NCBI GenBank assembly: GCA_016508695.1 | Contig: VNKQ01000004.1 | Coordinates: 1-64,000, forward strand | Source of the DNA: Hyphodiscus hymeniophilus | Taxonomy: Eukaryota; Ascomycota; Leotiomycetes; Helotiales; Hyphodiscaceae | Direction: 5' to 3' | Length of the DNA: 64,000 nt | Shown here: positions 24,730-36,641 of the stretch, piece by piece | Layout: every line of letters begins with the position of its first letter | Numbering within the stretch: the stretch's first letter is position 1 | Notes under the pieces: model-generated | Databases searched by the model: none | What the model saw: the letters and a program-made list of their open reading frames with translations, nothing else | Told to the model about the DNA's origin: nothing | Made by a program: the position numbers and the translations under genes

Positions 24730-27700
24730 ATGTCTTCTGGGTTTGTCTCATTCTTGGGTCGAATAGTCACATAGCTCACACATGGCAGATCCTTCAAGGA
24801 TTTGACGAAAGCCCTGAACTCCTCTCTCCCAACCGTCTCACTACCCCTCCCCGACGATCTTCTACAAGTCCTCAATGCGTATCTTGAGAAACATGCCACA
24901 TATGAGGACTCCGAGTCTCAGCGTCTGCAAGAGGAGTTGCTCAGCCTCTACGCCACCCACATTCATGACAAGGCACCCCAACTTGCGCCATTTCTTGGGA
25001 TCCTGAGGACGTTGAAGCTAGGCATACGCGGGTCTGGCAGGCTGTTGGAGTGGTGGGATAAGCTCGCCTCTCCCGTTCTGAACAATATCGGAGAAGAGAA
25101 GGGCCTAGCGCTTGAGGCAAAGAACATATTACTGGACATATTGGTGTATGACGAGGAGGATGAGGTGGAGAAGGATGACGCTATGCAGGCTTCCGAGGCC
25201 CTCTCCGAGAATCTACTGGCTGTATGGCTAAAGAAACATCAGGCTGGAAATGCAGATTTTAACAACGAGGCCAGGTTTGTCGAGGGCCAGATTCAATTGA
25301 TCTTGTTGGCGTTTGGTAGAAGGAGACCAAAGGTTGGTTTGTTCAACAAAATTCACAACATGGAGCTAATTCCGGCTTAGGACTTCTTGAATACGATCAA
25401 TAAGTTCTTCGTGAAGAAAGAAAGCCGGATACTGGTTCTATCACTCCTTTGCGAATTCATACGACATCAGCCTCCGCATCTTCACCAGCTCCTCCAAACA
25501 CCGTTGTTCGATAATCTTTTGAGATGCCTTCAAATTGATACTTCCACGCGAGCTATATCACTCGCCATGACAGCCCTAGTCATGTTCTTGCCCCATATAC
25601 CTAGCGATTTGGCGACTCACCTCCCTGCTCTATTCAATATCTATAGTCGAATGCTATTCTGGGACCGGGAACGCCGAGCAAAGACTGAAAACGCTGCGAT
25701 TGACGAGGACAATGAGAAATCGGAGACGCCCCCAACTGAAGACAATTCTTCCTGGTCCAAACTCTCCTATCTACTGGAGTCCGACGACGAAACCGTACCA
25801 GAGCTACTCCATTACTTTACATTCCTGTACGGGCTATATCCTATCAACTTCATGAGCTACATCAGGAAACCTCAGAAATACCTGCGGCATGCGAACTTCC
25901 CCGGAGCAGACGATCTCGATGTTCAGCCGACGGAAATTCGCCAAAGGTCAGAGCCATTCAGACAAGTTCATCTCCTGCACCCGAACTTCTACGAAATGAC
26001 TATAGAGTCAGAGCTTACAGACAACAATCGTTGGATGAAAAGTGAAGCTGCGGACGTGGTTGCCGATTGTATGGCGCTTTATAGTCCGGGTGAAGAAGGG
26101 CAAATACTTGCGGCGAGATCGAGAGGATCGAATGCATCAAAGAAAGTTGATGCGAATGCCGATGTGCCTGATCAGCTGCTTGGGGACCAAGAACCAACGA
26201 CGCAATTCCAGTCTAGACATACCAGCTGGCGAAACACTTCATCAACCATGGTCGCATCGCCAGATGGATGCAGAAATTCTGGATTGCACCGGAAGGCGTC
26301 ACAAACCAGCCAATCGATGCCGTCAATAGCCGACTCACCCAACTCACGGCCGGTCGGCGATAGCCCTACTCTCCCACCTCATATGGTCAACTCACTATCG
26401 CATCCTCAGCTGCAGGAGATGCTGATTTCTCAGAGGTCTACACGAGGGAGTCTGTACCAAGCCCTCACTAACGATAGCGTTGCATCCCTCGCTCTGAGTC
26501 AGAACCACCAAGATAACTCTACGCACGTAGATGCGTATCTTCAATCTCTTTCCAGAGACCCGGCGCCACGGTCGCCTTCGTTGCGGCCCGGTACCAACGA
26601 TCCTGGTCTCAAAGTCGCCTACCTGCATCGCGAAATCCAATTGCTTCGGAACGATCTCAACTTTGAGCGTTATCTCAAACAGCAGCATCTGTCACATATT
26701 GGGCAGCTTCGCCGAAAGCAGATCCGCGAAGCACGTGTCGAAGCGGAGACGCAGAATCTGCTGAATTCAAATCGTGGTCTTAAATCTAAGCTGGAAGAGG
26801 CAAAGAGATTGAATGCACAATTGAAAAAAGAAGGCGAGATGAGCAAGAGTCATAGCCGTAAATGGGAAACTGACCTCTCCACTAAATTACGTGCCTTGAA
26901 GGATGAGCAGAAGAAATGGGTGCTAGAAAAGCAAGAGCTTGATCGGGAACTTGCTGTATTACGAGACGACGTTTCTCAACTGCGGCAGCTCGTTGTGTCG
27001 TCCGAGGCTAAAGAGTTGGCATCTAGGCAAAAAATGCAGTCGATCGAGGCCAGTCTAGACGAGCTGGAACGTCTCCGAACTGAGGTGGAAAAGTTGACAC
27101 TGGCTTTGCGGACTTATGAAGCAGGCGAAACCGAAGCTGAACAAGCACGTGAACGTGAAGAGGATGCACTCAAAAAAGTCGAGATTCTTACTCTTAGGCT
27201 TCAAGCCCGTGACGAGGAGGTGCATAAACACAAGGCATTCTTCGAAGCTGAACTCTTACGGAATCAGCCCGAGGATGCTGTCAATTTCAGTGAGAGCAAG
27301 AAAGACCCAGGCCTGTCGCAGCGCATGATTGACTCCGCTCTCGCTGTTTCTCGAAACAGGGTTGTAGAGGTTCAGAAAGCGCATAATCACCTCCTCAAAC
27401 GATTCAATGCATTGCATTCAGCCTACCTTGAGCTCAAAGAAGCACATGACCAGGATGGAGATGGCAATGGAGACTCACTTCTTGGCGGTGGTTCTACTCG
27501 CCCATCGCTCCATCAGAGCTATACATTCAGAACTCAAAGCCCGACGCCGGTGGTCTCCGATGGCGTCAGAAAACGAAATCACACGTTCTCCGAGACAGAG
27601 TTCGACAGCAACCCTGGCTCGATGAGTCCGAAGAACCTCCCAGCGCGTCCGACTAGACTAGACACACGCTTCACGCCTACAAGTCAGGCTTCTAGAAGTC

Positions 27701-28058
27701 CCGTAGCTGGGAACGGGAGTTTGTTCCACCCTCCAGTTCAGAGTGGGGATGCCGCCGAAGGAGGAGCGCGAGCGGGAAGTTTGGATTCGGAGGGTCCCAG
27801 CTTAGATGGCCATGGAAATACGAAGCCGAAGATCAAGCCTCAAAGTGATATCAGAATTCACGGTCGAGGTAAGCCTTTCCTTTCCCTGATACCGTACTTG
27901 TTTGGAGTAGTGCTGATTATCACTTAGGTGGTGTACAGAACATCGGCAAGAAGGATAAGGAGAAGAAAGACAAAGGGAAGGAGAGGGAAAGAGACAAGGA
28001 CTCGAATGATGCAAAGAAGAAGAGTACTGGTATCAGAGGGATTCGAGGTTTTGTATGA
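24730..28058 (+). CDS. tsc1: Hamartin (TSC1) homologue
   Basis: Exons 24730-24740, 24789-25332, 25381-27868 and 27928-28058, 1,057 residues, all introns GT-AG and in frame; the first exon is only 11 bases (MSSG). Hamartin with tuberin forms the GTPase-activating complex that restrains Rheb and hence TOR. The N-terminal alpha-solenoid (residues about 1-330) includes LNAYLEKHATYEDSES, FLGILRTLKLGIRGSGRLLE and LYPINFMSYIRKPQKYLR, typical of the hamartin family. A low-complexity middle is followed by a long coiled coil at about 595-875 (LHREIQLLRNDLNFERYLKQ onward), used for tuberin binding in animals. The C-terminus is strongly Lys/Glu-rich, IGKKDKEKKDKGKERERDKD. Length is close to the animal protein and above S. 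pombe tsc1. The micro-exon start was chosen because it gives the common SFKDLTKAL N-terminus. Confidence 0.88.
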
Positions 28059-28830
28059 AGTTTTAAAATAGAGGATCTTTTTGCATCGTGGAGTTCCTTG
28101 GTCCGCAAGAGGAAACGGTAGGCCGGTATGATCGGCGCCAAGGTTGTGGTATAGACTCGTAGGCGCTGGCCAGGAAAGGCTGGGATCATGTTGGAAACTT
28201 ACTCAATCCCCACTGTCAAGTTAGCGGCCACATGTTTTAGCTTTCCAACCATAGGTACAGTTGGCCGGCATGGCGAGTCCTCGCTAAATTCAGGACTGGT
28301 GAATGCATGCTATTGTGGGCAAGTGTAACCCTCGAAAGCATTGGTCGAACGTTCAGGCTATCAGTGGTAGCGAACGACAGCTCATTCAGATTCTACCACA
28401 TTGCCAGAGTAACCCGCCTCATTTTTAGACGGTGTTCCAGTTATCTCCCCTTTGATGGATCGGGGCCGTGAAGTAACCTTACCAGGCGCGACACAAGTGC
28501 TGCAACTGTGCTACCGACCGGCCAGTGTTTTGATTATCAATCTCGGTACTGGGTGAAAGTCACTTGAGGGATGTGGTTGAAAGCGACGTTATTATTTCAC
28601 ATTGCAGGCAAGCGGTGTACACAACGGTCTAGGTTCTAACAAGTTGAATTCTATATTGGCCGGGACCAAGAAGGTAATAATACCGTTGATGTGAGTTATG
28701 GACCTTGGTTGCTTCTTTGGCGTTTCAGTATTTCATCACAGAGGATAAGTACCCCGTGCCTGAGATAAGCTTAGCCCTCATAATTCCGTCTAGCCCATGC
28801 AAAACGCCTTTGCGGCATCAGGAAATCCAT
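28059..28830. other. Intergenic between convergent genes
   Basis: About 770 bases lie between the 3' end of TSC1 and the 3' end of the TRI14-like gene. I see no gene or repeat, only 3' flanks. Confidence 0.5.
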
Positions 28831-29955
28831 CTAAATCGCATCGATCAACCTCTCTATGTCACCAGTAATATCTGTAAAAGGAAACACCGTCCGATTCCCA
28901 GGAACCTGAAAGACGCCAGTGTCGAAAAGGTACTCCTCACTGATGTAGATGCTTTCCGAAATCTGAACAACAGCTGTGGTTAGTCCTCCAACAATGGGGT
29001 TAAGCACAACGCCCAAGTAAGTTGCAGAGATCCAGCTGTCCACTGAATAGAAGACCCGAATACCGATAGCGTCATCAGCGGCCAGAAGAATACGTCCAAA
29101 ATATTTCGGCGGTAGATACGCCTCGTCAAAATCAAAGGTTGCATTGGTTGGTAAATTCGGCACGTTCACTTCCTCGATGACCATGGACGTTGGGGGAATG
29201 GTAAAGCGGCGTAGAGTCTGAGACGCGTTGTCAACTAGCACAAAGACGTTTCCCACTGAAGCAATGCCACCGAATCCGTAGACGGAGCTGTTTGCTCCCG
29301 GCGCCGGAGCGTAAAAGCTGGATACCTCGCCCGAAGGACTGATTTTGGCGATAAGGTTTCCGTAAGAAGCGATGGCGTAGGAGTTGCCTTCTGTATCTTC
29401 TGCCATATCCTGGAACCCGCTCGCAAACACGCCGGTCTGATTCAGTATCTGGGCTTGAATGGGCGTCAGATCCACGTTCGAAGCAACCTTTTGCGTCGTA
29501 GTGTCGTATATGATCAAGTTGTTTGGGCCCGTGAGGTTCAGGCCATTTGATACATATGGCGTGCGAGAATTGCACATGACGTACACAAGTCCGGTCCTGG
29601 CGTCGAAATCGACACCAGAACAATGGTAGGGGACAACACCAGAGATTCCAGGGAAGGAGATAATCGACTGTTCTTGGGTGTACGGGTCGTACAGTAAGAC
29701 AGAGCCATTGAAGTTGGATCTGGCGGATGTTCAAGTCAGTGGCAGAAACATCAGATCAAAGGGCTGATTAGCGTACCCGATGTAGAACTTGCAGTGAATA
29801 GAATCCCAGTCGGAGTTCTCAGGGTACAACTGAAAGTTCGTGACGTTAAAAGTGCCCGAAACAGGTGGGCACGAAGATGCTGCGACAGGTGATGACAACT
29901 GGCTGGCGTTAGAAAACGCAAGTAGCGACGCTAAGAACAGGCTGGAGTAATGCAT
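28831..29955 (-). CDS. TRI14-like secreted protein
   Basis: Exons 29777-29955 and 28831-29719, 355 residues; the GTACGC...CCAG intron joins YIG to SNFNGSVLLYDPYTQEQ in frame. It begins with a signal peptide (MHYSSLFLASLLAFSNASQ). The body has the repeated loop-and-strand pattern of a beta-propeller-like protein, with FQLYPENSDWDSIHCKFYIG, FPGISGVVPYHCSGVDFDAR and LTGPNNLIIYD. These blocks match the TRI14 family, first known from trichothecene clusters of Fusarium but widespread in fungi outside such clusters. The biochemical function of TRI14 is not established. No other trichothecene genes are present here, so a toxin role should not be assumed. The ATG at 29955 was preferred because it starts the signal peptide. 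Confidence 0.82.
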
Positions 29956-31743
29956 TGTAAACGAGCTGGCGAGGCAGGCAGAGATCAATCGACTTGAGTA
30001 AAGATATCTTCCTCAGTTGAAGGATGGATATTGTGCGGTTTTTGTACCATGGATATATTGAAGTGGACTAAAGTCCAGTCCGCACGTATAAGCACTTACA
30101 GGTACAAGATTATAAATTGTGGGATATGACGAGTAGAGAGACGCGTCCTACTGTAGATACAAGGGTAAGTAAATACTGATGCACAGGCTCCTTGTCACGT
30201 TATCACCATTTCTTGATACATGCTGCTTTTAGTAACCACAGCTAGATTGAAGTTATTCGGAATCGCTCCTTCCATATTTTGTCCAGCCACATAAGTTGCA
30301 AGACCATCCTTACAACGCCGTGGCACTGTGCGAAAGATATGCTCGATTTCATCATCCGCTGGTAACATACGCTTACAGTATAGTAAGACGCCTGAGTTCG
30401 TAGTTATTATCTCGAAGAAGCGGATGAGTAGGTGTTGTTGATATTGGTAGAAGAAAAACAGTTTCCATAGTGTTTCTGCAATAAAGTAAAGTAAAAGCAG
30501 CAATAAGGTCTTACGAGATGATTGGTTATGGCTCTCGTGCAAGACCACCTTCCATCTAGAGGACCTTGTAGTACAATAGAGTAAGCGTTCATTCCAAATC
30601 CGAGGAAGAACACGTGTTTAGGCGATGTTCCAACGAGATCACCACTCAAAACAAAAAGATCTGTAATCTCTTACTAACAAACTACTTACGGATCGATTGT
30701 ATCCGCTTTGCTGCTTACTTTATTTGGCCCATAGGGGAGAGGTCGCTGCTCGTACGACTTGGCTTGGCAGGGTTTGGTTCATTGTGGCTTGAGAAGTTGA
30801 GTGAGGCTCCGTTCCTGCAGCCGCATATCTCCGGAATAAGATTCAACAGAAAAGTCAGTTGGTTCTGATGGACGACATTAGCTTCTAAAATCCCCAGTAA
30901 GGAGGACGATTTCAGAAGGCTGCGCCGGCAGAACAATTAAGAGGGTTTTGACTAGAGTTCCGTAATCGTTGTGATGTCGCCTGAACCTTTAGCCGCCGAC
31001 TTGGCGTGATCACGGTACTTGGACAGTGGTATCATAAAAGTATACATGTTGTGTTTATTATACATCAGCGAACCCTACTTGTGGTATGAGAATAAGGATG
31101 GCTTGTACCTCCGTATGTAGCCCACGGCTTTCACAATTGCGTGGAGTATTGTTACCAGGAGTACAGGCGGGTATGGTTCGGGCCGCGATTGTTTTCGGGT
31201 AAACCAGCTTCCTCGGATCCCCGCGCTTTAGGTTGTCAGAGTTATGCCGAGTAAGCTTACAGCAAAGTTGAAGACGACATAAGAGGCATCTTTTCTATTC
31301 ATAGATCATCATGTCTTGTATACGCATTCCTCTCAGTGGTTGTTAGAAATCAACCTGTATGCATTGGAATCAATTTTCTTACTATTATTTTGGTCATACT
31401 GAGGCAAAAGCATTTGCACCAGGTCAAGATGTTTTCCCCAAAGCACAACGATATGAATGTCGAAGTGGATCAACTGTTACCTTGCTGAGTATCCAGTCAG
31501 AGCCAATGCATCAATATAATTACCTGGCGAGCAAATTCCTATTGGACTTATGGATTCTCTTATGTCAGGACGAGTACGATGCCCGATCACGTGAGAGCGT
31601 GACGCAGCCCGTGTTACCTAGTACGAATTGACCTTACGGTGATTCTTCTCCTCTCCAGTGAATGCAATCAATTGCCCGGCTATCAATAATATCTACCCTT
31701 TGTGAATACCATATCTATTTTACTCGCCAACAGGTTTTCCCCA
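29956..31743. other. Gene-free stretch
   Basis: About 1.8 kb between two divergent genes. Several open frames of 70-120 codons exist (for example at 30195-30650 on the minus strand), but none shows a recognisable domain or exon pattern. I see no repeat. Confidence 0.4.
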
Positions 31744-32646
31744 ATGGCGCAACTTTCAGAGCAGCAGAAGAAGACAGTCCTAATCACAGGCTGTTCGGAC
31801 GGAGGCCTCGGCGCTGCACTTGCGGTAGCGTATCACAAAGTTGGCTATCGGGTTTTCGCTACGGCGCGAAACCCTTCTAAGATGGGCGTTCTAAAAGCGA
31901 TGGGCATCGAATCACTGACATTGGACGTCTTGTCTGAGGAGTCAATATCGACTTGTGTTTCTGAAGTCACGAAATTGACTGGAGGCACACTGAACGTCCT
32001 GCTGAACAACGCTGGTGCTCAGTACAACATGCCAATCTCGGACCTCTCTATCTCCGAAGCTAAGAAGATTTTCGATCTCAACGTCTGGTCTTGCATCGCG
32101 ACCATTCAAGCCTTCATACCTCTGCTCATGAGAGCCAAGGACGGCGCGATGGTGGTGAACCATACGTCCGCGGGATCAGTGGCTGGTCTGCCATTCCAAG
32201 CCGCATACAATGCATCCAAAGCAGCCTTGGCCATGTTCTCAGACATCCTCCGTCTGGAGTTGCAGGCATTCAACATTCGGGTCGTTGACTTGAAGACTGG
32301 CGGCGTGAAATCCAACATACTTGCCAACTTGGTGCACAAAGACCTACCTTCGGATTCAATTTATGCCATTGCAGGGGATGACGCCGATAAGATGCTGTCA
32401 GGCGAGAAGCTGAGAGCTTTGGAAGGGACTTACGTGGAGGCTGACAGCTGGGCGAAAGGCGTGGTGAAAGACCTCACCAAGTCCAAACCACCGCATCAGA
32501 TATGGCGGGGTGGTAGTGCTTGGCTGGTATGGCTGTCGACCTTTTTGCCTATCGGTATGTTCGATGGGGAGTTGAAAAGGGTCACCGGCCTGGATGCCGT
32601 TATTTGCAAGATCAACGAGGCAAGAGGGAATGGTGCTGCCTTGTAG
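31744..32646 (+). CDS. Ayr1-like short-chain dehydrogenase
   Basis: Single exon, 300 residues. The ATG at 31744 was chosen because the protein then opens with MAQLSEQQKKTVLITGCSDG, placing the Rossmann motif TGCSDGGLG right at the N-terminus as usual. Other landmarks are LLNNAGAQYN, the catalytic Ser in NHTSAGSVAG and YNASK near residue 155. The layout, with NADP-type ATARNPSKM after strand 2 and a hydrophobic C-terminal stretch (AWLVWLSTFLPIG), fits NADPH-dependent 1-acyldihydroxyacetone-phosphate reductase, Ayr1, an ER/lipid-droplet enzyme of phosphatidic acid synthesis. Many fungal paralogues of this family act on other substrates, so the substrate is inference. All catalytic residues are intact, unlike the dehydrogenase relic 7.6 kb upstream. 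Confidence 0.85.
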   Translation: MAQLSEQQKKTVLITGCSDGGLGAALAVAYHKVGYRVFATARNPSKMGVLKAMGIESLTLDVLSEESISTCVSEVTKLTGGTLNVLLNNAGAQYNMPISDLSISEAKKIFDLNVWSCIATIQAFIPLLMRAKDGAMVVNHTSAGSVAGLPFQAAYNASKAALAMFSDILRLELQAFNIRVVDLKTGGVKSNILANLVHKDLPSDSIYAIAGDDADKMLSGEKLRALEGTYVEADSWAKGVVKDLTKSKPPHQIWRGGSAWLVWLSTFLPIGMFDGELKRVTGLDAVICKINEARGNGAAL

Positions 32647-33396
32647 ACTTGGACTGGAGTTTCTCGAAAAACCGTTAAGAATAGTGCCTACTATTTACAA
32701 ATATCGAAATCCAACAACTAACAAATATTCATTTCTACTCTTCCTTCTATAACATCATTACAGGCTTATTTTCGGAAGAGGCTGGAAATTGACATGATGA
32801 GCCAAAGAACCATATACTTATGACAAATAGTCTGCAATAGCCTTTTCCACAGTTATTAATGGTAACTTAATGCCTGGCCTGTGTCGCACTCGTATGCATT
32901 ATGTGCTCGAGCATATGTTGACTTATTTCGGGCAATAATATCGGCTTCCAGGTGCTGCAGTACCCTCAGATATTTGATGTTCGATATTATTTATTAGATT
33001 GTGTAGGATTCCCAGAAAAGCTAATGAGAAGTGATTTGATAATTTACCAATCGCAGCAGCACAAGTGAAGTGTATGGAACCTTGAGAAGATGAGCGTACG
33101 AAGCTGTTGTATGTATTACAGATCTAGAATTGTATGGCATCATGGACATCAACTCCATGAACATAGACTGATCTGTTATGGGAGAACTTGTAACTACTAT
33201 ATTCGGAGCTTGAGCGTTGCACGACTTTTATTTACTGGGATTCCATGCATTTAGCTACAGAAAGAAGAAAACTATTCTTAAGTCACGCTTATTATCGCAC
33301 TCCCTTGCATCCGTCTTACTTCATAAGCTCCCAATGACATCCAAGATAATCCTCTCAATGCTTGAGCACTTATAAATTCTGAATTTCCGAGTCCCT
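32647..33396. other. Intergenic, no gene seen
   Basis: About 750 bases between the 3' ends of two convergent genes. Composition is somewhat AT-rich. I see no gene or repeat. Confidence 0.5.
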
Positions 33397-34113
33397 TCAG
33401 CAACTATCTTCCCGAACGATAATGTTGTACCCCAGGATATCAAAAACTTGCCCACAAACAACCAAATCTCCGTTAGGATCACGAGAGCCACATCGCTCAA
33501 TCAACGCGGTAGCATATAAGGCGTACTCAGAGCCCAGTCGGTTGACGCGGATATCGTTATCGTTACAGAGCCAAATAGATGATGAATAAGAGCACGAAAT
33601 GCGGCTGCAGGATTTTCCATCGATGCCGAGTATTGGAATGCTCTGGAGATGTTTGATGCCGTTAATGATGTCAAATTGAGTAGTGGCTCTCCATCCCTGA
33701 CTACCCACAGGACAACAGTTAAGACCGATTTGAATTTGGCGGGTGTGAAAGGTGTTGGAAGAGGTGCGCTCAGCGAAGAGTGAGTCGATAGAGGTCGAGG
33801 GATGGAGGGATTGCATCTACACGTGAGTCAGTACCTATGAGATGAGTGATAAGACCACGAGCTCAAGAACTAAGCCTACACGAAATAGGGCTAAGCATTC
33901 AACTCATTACGAAGAGGTCGTCTTTAGGAGATATTGACGAACCTGGGCTATCATATCCTCGACTGTGCCATTCAACTGAACGTCATGACCACCGAGAACC
34001 CCTCTGTACTCAAGGGCTTTGGTGGGGTATGGAAGGTCTCTAGGACCGGGCGCAACAACTGAAACCGAGTTTGAGATGCGGAGGAGGATCAGGATAATGA
34101 GGATGAGCTGCAT
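33397..34113 (-). CDS. Small secreted cysteine-rich protein
   Basis: Exons 33943-34113 and 33397-33816, 196 residues; the intron of 126 bases runs from GTTCGT to TGTAG and keeps the frame. It starts with a hydrophobic signal peptide (MQLILIILILLRISNSVSVV). The mature part has at least eight Cys, in blocks GLNCCPVGSQG, KSCSRISCSYSSSIWLCNDN, RCGSRD and VVCGQ, ending in DSC. The CSRxSCSYxSxIWxCND arrangement resembles a family of small secreted proteins that I have seen described only as hypothetical in plant-associated fungi. No enzymatic motif is visible. It could be an effector candidate, but that is inference from size, secretion and Cys content. Confidence 0.75.
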
Positions 34114-35235
34114 TTTGGGTTTGAATGCTTATTGATGTGTAGATAAAGATTAAGAAGATGCGAAAGGTAGATAGTTAAGCGCTGGAGCTTGTCGGCAAGT
34201 CTGCAATGCTGCATTCGCGGGTTAAGTATGTTGAGATCGATATGAATTGGTGATATGCTCATAGATGTTATTGGAGAAGAACGCCGACCAGGGGAGGTTT
34301 TATAGGAGTGGCCGTGATGTAGCTAGGGCTACTGTGGCATTCACGGTATTACGCCAAATCAGTGAATCAGAAGGTTTCATCGATACTTTGGTGAATTTTA
34401 CAGTAGGAGTAGATTTCATCGCTCCTTTGCTTTAAAAATGACACACTTGATAGAGTCATGACACAATATCGATACTGCGTCGAGTTCAAAAAGACACACG
34501 GAATGGCTGATGTCAGGATGAAACGAGATGTAAGTTCTTCTTTGGGCTCTGGCAACTTCGGCAGAGGATGGAAAAGTGGAAGTCGCCATGATCAGCGAGA
34601 CGAGTCTTGTACAAGCTAAACTAACTTTTATGAACGCGACATGTAATTAGCACTCACTTCCCTCCAATTTCCCGGTAACCTTCGTCAAGTCCAGGGATAT
34701 CCTTCCCCTCCAGCGCCTTGATCTCCGACAGATCGGTCGCAAACGCAAACGCAAACCAATCGCGTACCTCCAGACACCTGAGCTGATGTGGCAGATCGTC
34801 ACCATCATGGCCAGATCGGTGCCTTCTGCTACTATACAGAAGGATGGGCTCGATACACTAGAAAGTGTCTTGATCATGAGGCCGCAGGCTTTGGCTCCTG
34901 TGACCTGTTGTTTTGTACATTTGTCTTCGTAAATACTCACTCAGAAGCAAATCAAACAATCAAACAGACAGTATATTGCAATTGATGTGTTGGGCCACAT
35001 AGATAAAAGAAAAGTGGCGACTGGATGCTCAATAGGCACAGCGAGACGTGAGACTTGCCATTTGTCGATTTTGTCGATGATAAGAGCCAGGTGACGGAAT
35101 AGAACGGGGATGATTTAATTTGCATACTACTTTAATTCAGCTAGTGAAGTAGGGCGGACCTAGGTAGCTCAAATGTAAGTACCCGCCATGTTACAACTTC
35201 CCTTTTCCCTTCGGCAGATCAAAACCGCAGCCAAG
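34114..35235. other. Region with possible gene remnant
   Basis: Between the small secreted protein and the dienelactone hydrolase. On the minus strand at about 34640-34830 a stretch reads LEVRDWFAFAFATD and ALEGKDIPGLDEGYREIGG before a GTGAGT that could be a donor, with LYKTRLADHGDFHFSIL possible after an intron. Upstream, the overlapping frame reads CHISSGVWRYAIG. The frames do not join cleanly, so this may be a decayed gene or an unrecognised one. No known domain seen. Confidence 0.3.
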
Positions 35236-36141
35236 TCAAATCATATGCTCGTCAAACCAGGCAACTGCCTGGAGGAATGCCTGCTCCTTCGCGTACTTCT
35301 CGTGTTTCTTCGTCAAATCACAACGAACCGAGAACCCATGAACAACACCGCTGTAGAGGTTGATTTGATATGGCTGCTTTGTCTCGACGAGGATGGTTTC
35401 TGATTTATGGCGTTTCTCAGCCGGAAAAATTTGATCCGTTTCCGCGGCTGCGATTGAGACGGGGCCCGCTATGGCTGCGAGTTCAGCCTCTTCGACAAAC
35501 CTGGGGGACACGTTAATGGATGAACCTTGAGATTGTGCAGCAGTACGTACGACGGGTGAGCGAGAAATCCAACATCAATACCCTTTCCTTTGGGCATGAA
35601 ACGGACAACATACTTAGCACCCTGTATGCATTTAGCAACTACCAATCCAATTAAATATGAAAGTGCACACAAAGCAGTATCCGACAGCACCGATTTTCTT
35701 GAATCCCTTCTCCTGGAGGTACTTGATGCTCTTCTCCACAATGGGATCGACAGTCTCATATGTGTGAGGATTCTTTCCATCAGTGCCTTTCGTCAACCAA
35801 GCCATGAAGTCGAAGCCCTCGGGTCTGTTCAAGCCCAAGGGGTCGCCATTGAACAGGTCGGGGATGAGAGTGTAGTATCCGTTTGCGGCGTACTGATCAG
35901 CCATCAACTTGCTGTTCTGCCAAATGCCAAGGACGTCAGGAAGAAAAAGAATTGCAGTATCTTTGTGATTCGTTTTCCCTTTGGGCTCGGCGACGTAGGC
36001 ATCGATACTCCCGACCTTGATAGAGGTTCCAGTAGGCTCACCGCTGTGAATTGGTCAATGTGATGTCGATTTTGGAGGGGTTGAGACGGACTCGTGCTTG
36101 ACACCCACAGTGCAGCAGGTGGATGGTGGATTGGAAGCCAT
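35236..36141 (-). CDS. Dienelactone hydrolase family protein
   Basis: Exons 36092-36141, 35671-36043, 35561-equivalent block 35551-35621 and 35236-35500, 252 residues, four exons with short GT-AG introns, all in frame. The protein is an alpha/beta-hydrolase with FLPDVLGIWQNSK, the nucleophile elbow GYCFGA (Cys nucleophile; an intron falls directly after the Phe), AAAETDQIFPAEKRH carrying the catalytic Asp, and VVHGFSVR carrying the catalytic His. This is the complete Cys-Asp-His triad of dienelactone hydrolases, which hydrolyse dienelactones in catechol breakdown; fungal relatives also act on other esters and lactones. Length matches the family (about 240-250). The start at 36141 gives the common fungal N-terminus MASNPPSTCCTVGVKH. 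The first intron has a weaker donor (GTCCGT). Substrate is not deducible. Confidence 0.87.
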
Positions 36142-36641
36142 TCTCGGTGCTGAGTCTCTGCTTGTGACGAGATGGAGATGGGGTGAGACTGTGGAAGTAG
36201 TTAAGAGAAGTGGCAGATGTGAGGAAAAAGCAAGCAAGTGAGCTCGGAGGGCAATGAGGGGCATTGCTTTGTAATAGAGATCTCCACTTCAGGCTTTTCA
36301 GCCTCGTCACATGACTCTCATTCGCCATCCTCGATGAGGTAGGCAAGCGCATAGAGGAGAGTAGAACAGTCCATGTAGCGGCTACACTGCCTACCGACCT
36401 GCCCAAACAATGACCATTAATAACGCAAATAAATCCTGTAGAATTTTTCTCGAGTCATTTTCCTCATTTTTGTCTTCCCATATTAAATCCAGTCGTTGCA
36501 AAAGTAGAGTCCAGAGCCTTGCAGCCGAGGCTGCCATAAGCCTGAAGACGCTAACGACGCTAGCGCTATAGACAACTTTTAGGAGCAATTGTCAACATAT
36601 GAAGCTTCAATTCCACCGAGCCTCGTTTCATCCTCGCATCT
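36142..36641. other. Divergent intergenic region
   Basis: Shared upstream region of the dienelactone hydrolase (minus) and uL23m (plus) genes, about 500 bases. It probably holds both promoters. No distinct element recognised. Confidence 0.45.

Noticed and set aside
24486..24899. 137-codon minus-strand open frame
   Set aside because: Antisense to the start of TSC1; not similar to anything I know.
28831..29955. Trichothecene cluster suggested by the TRI14-like gene
   Set aside because: No terpene cyclase, P450 or acetyltransferase is present nearby; TRI14-like genes are widespread outside such clusters.
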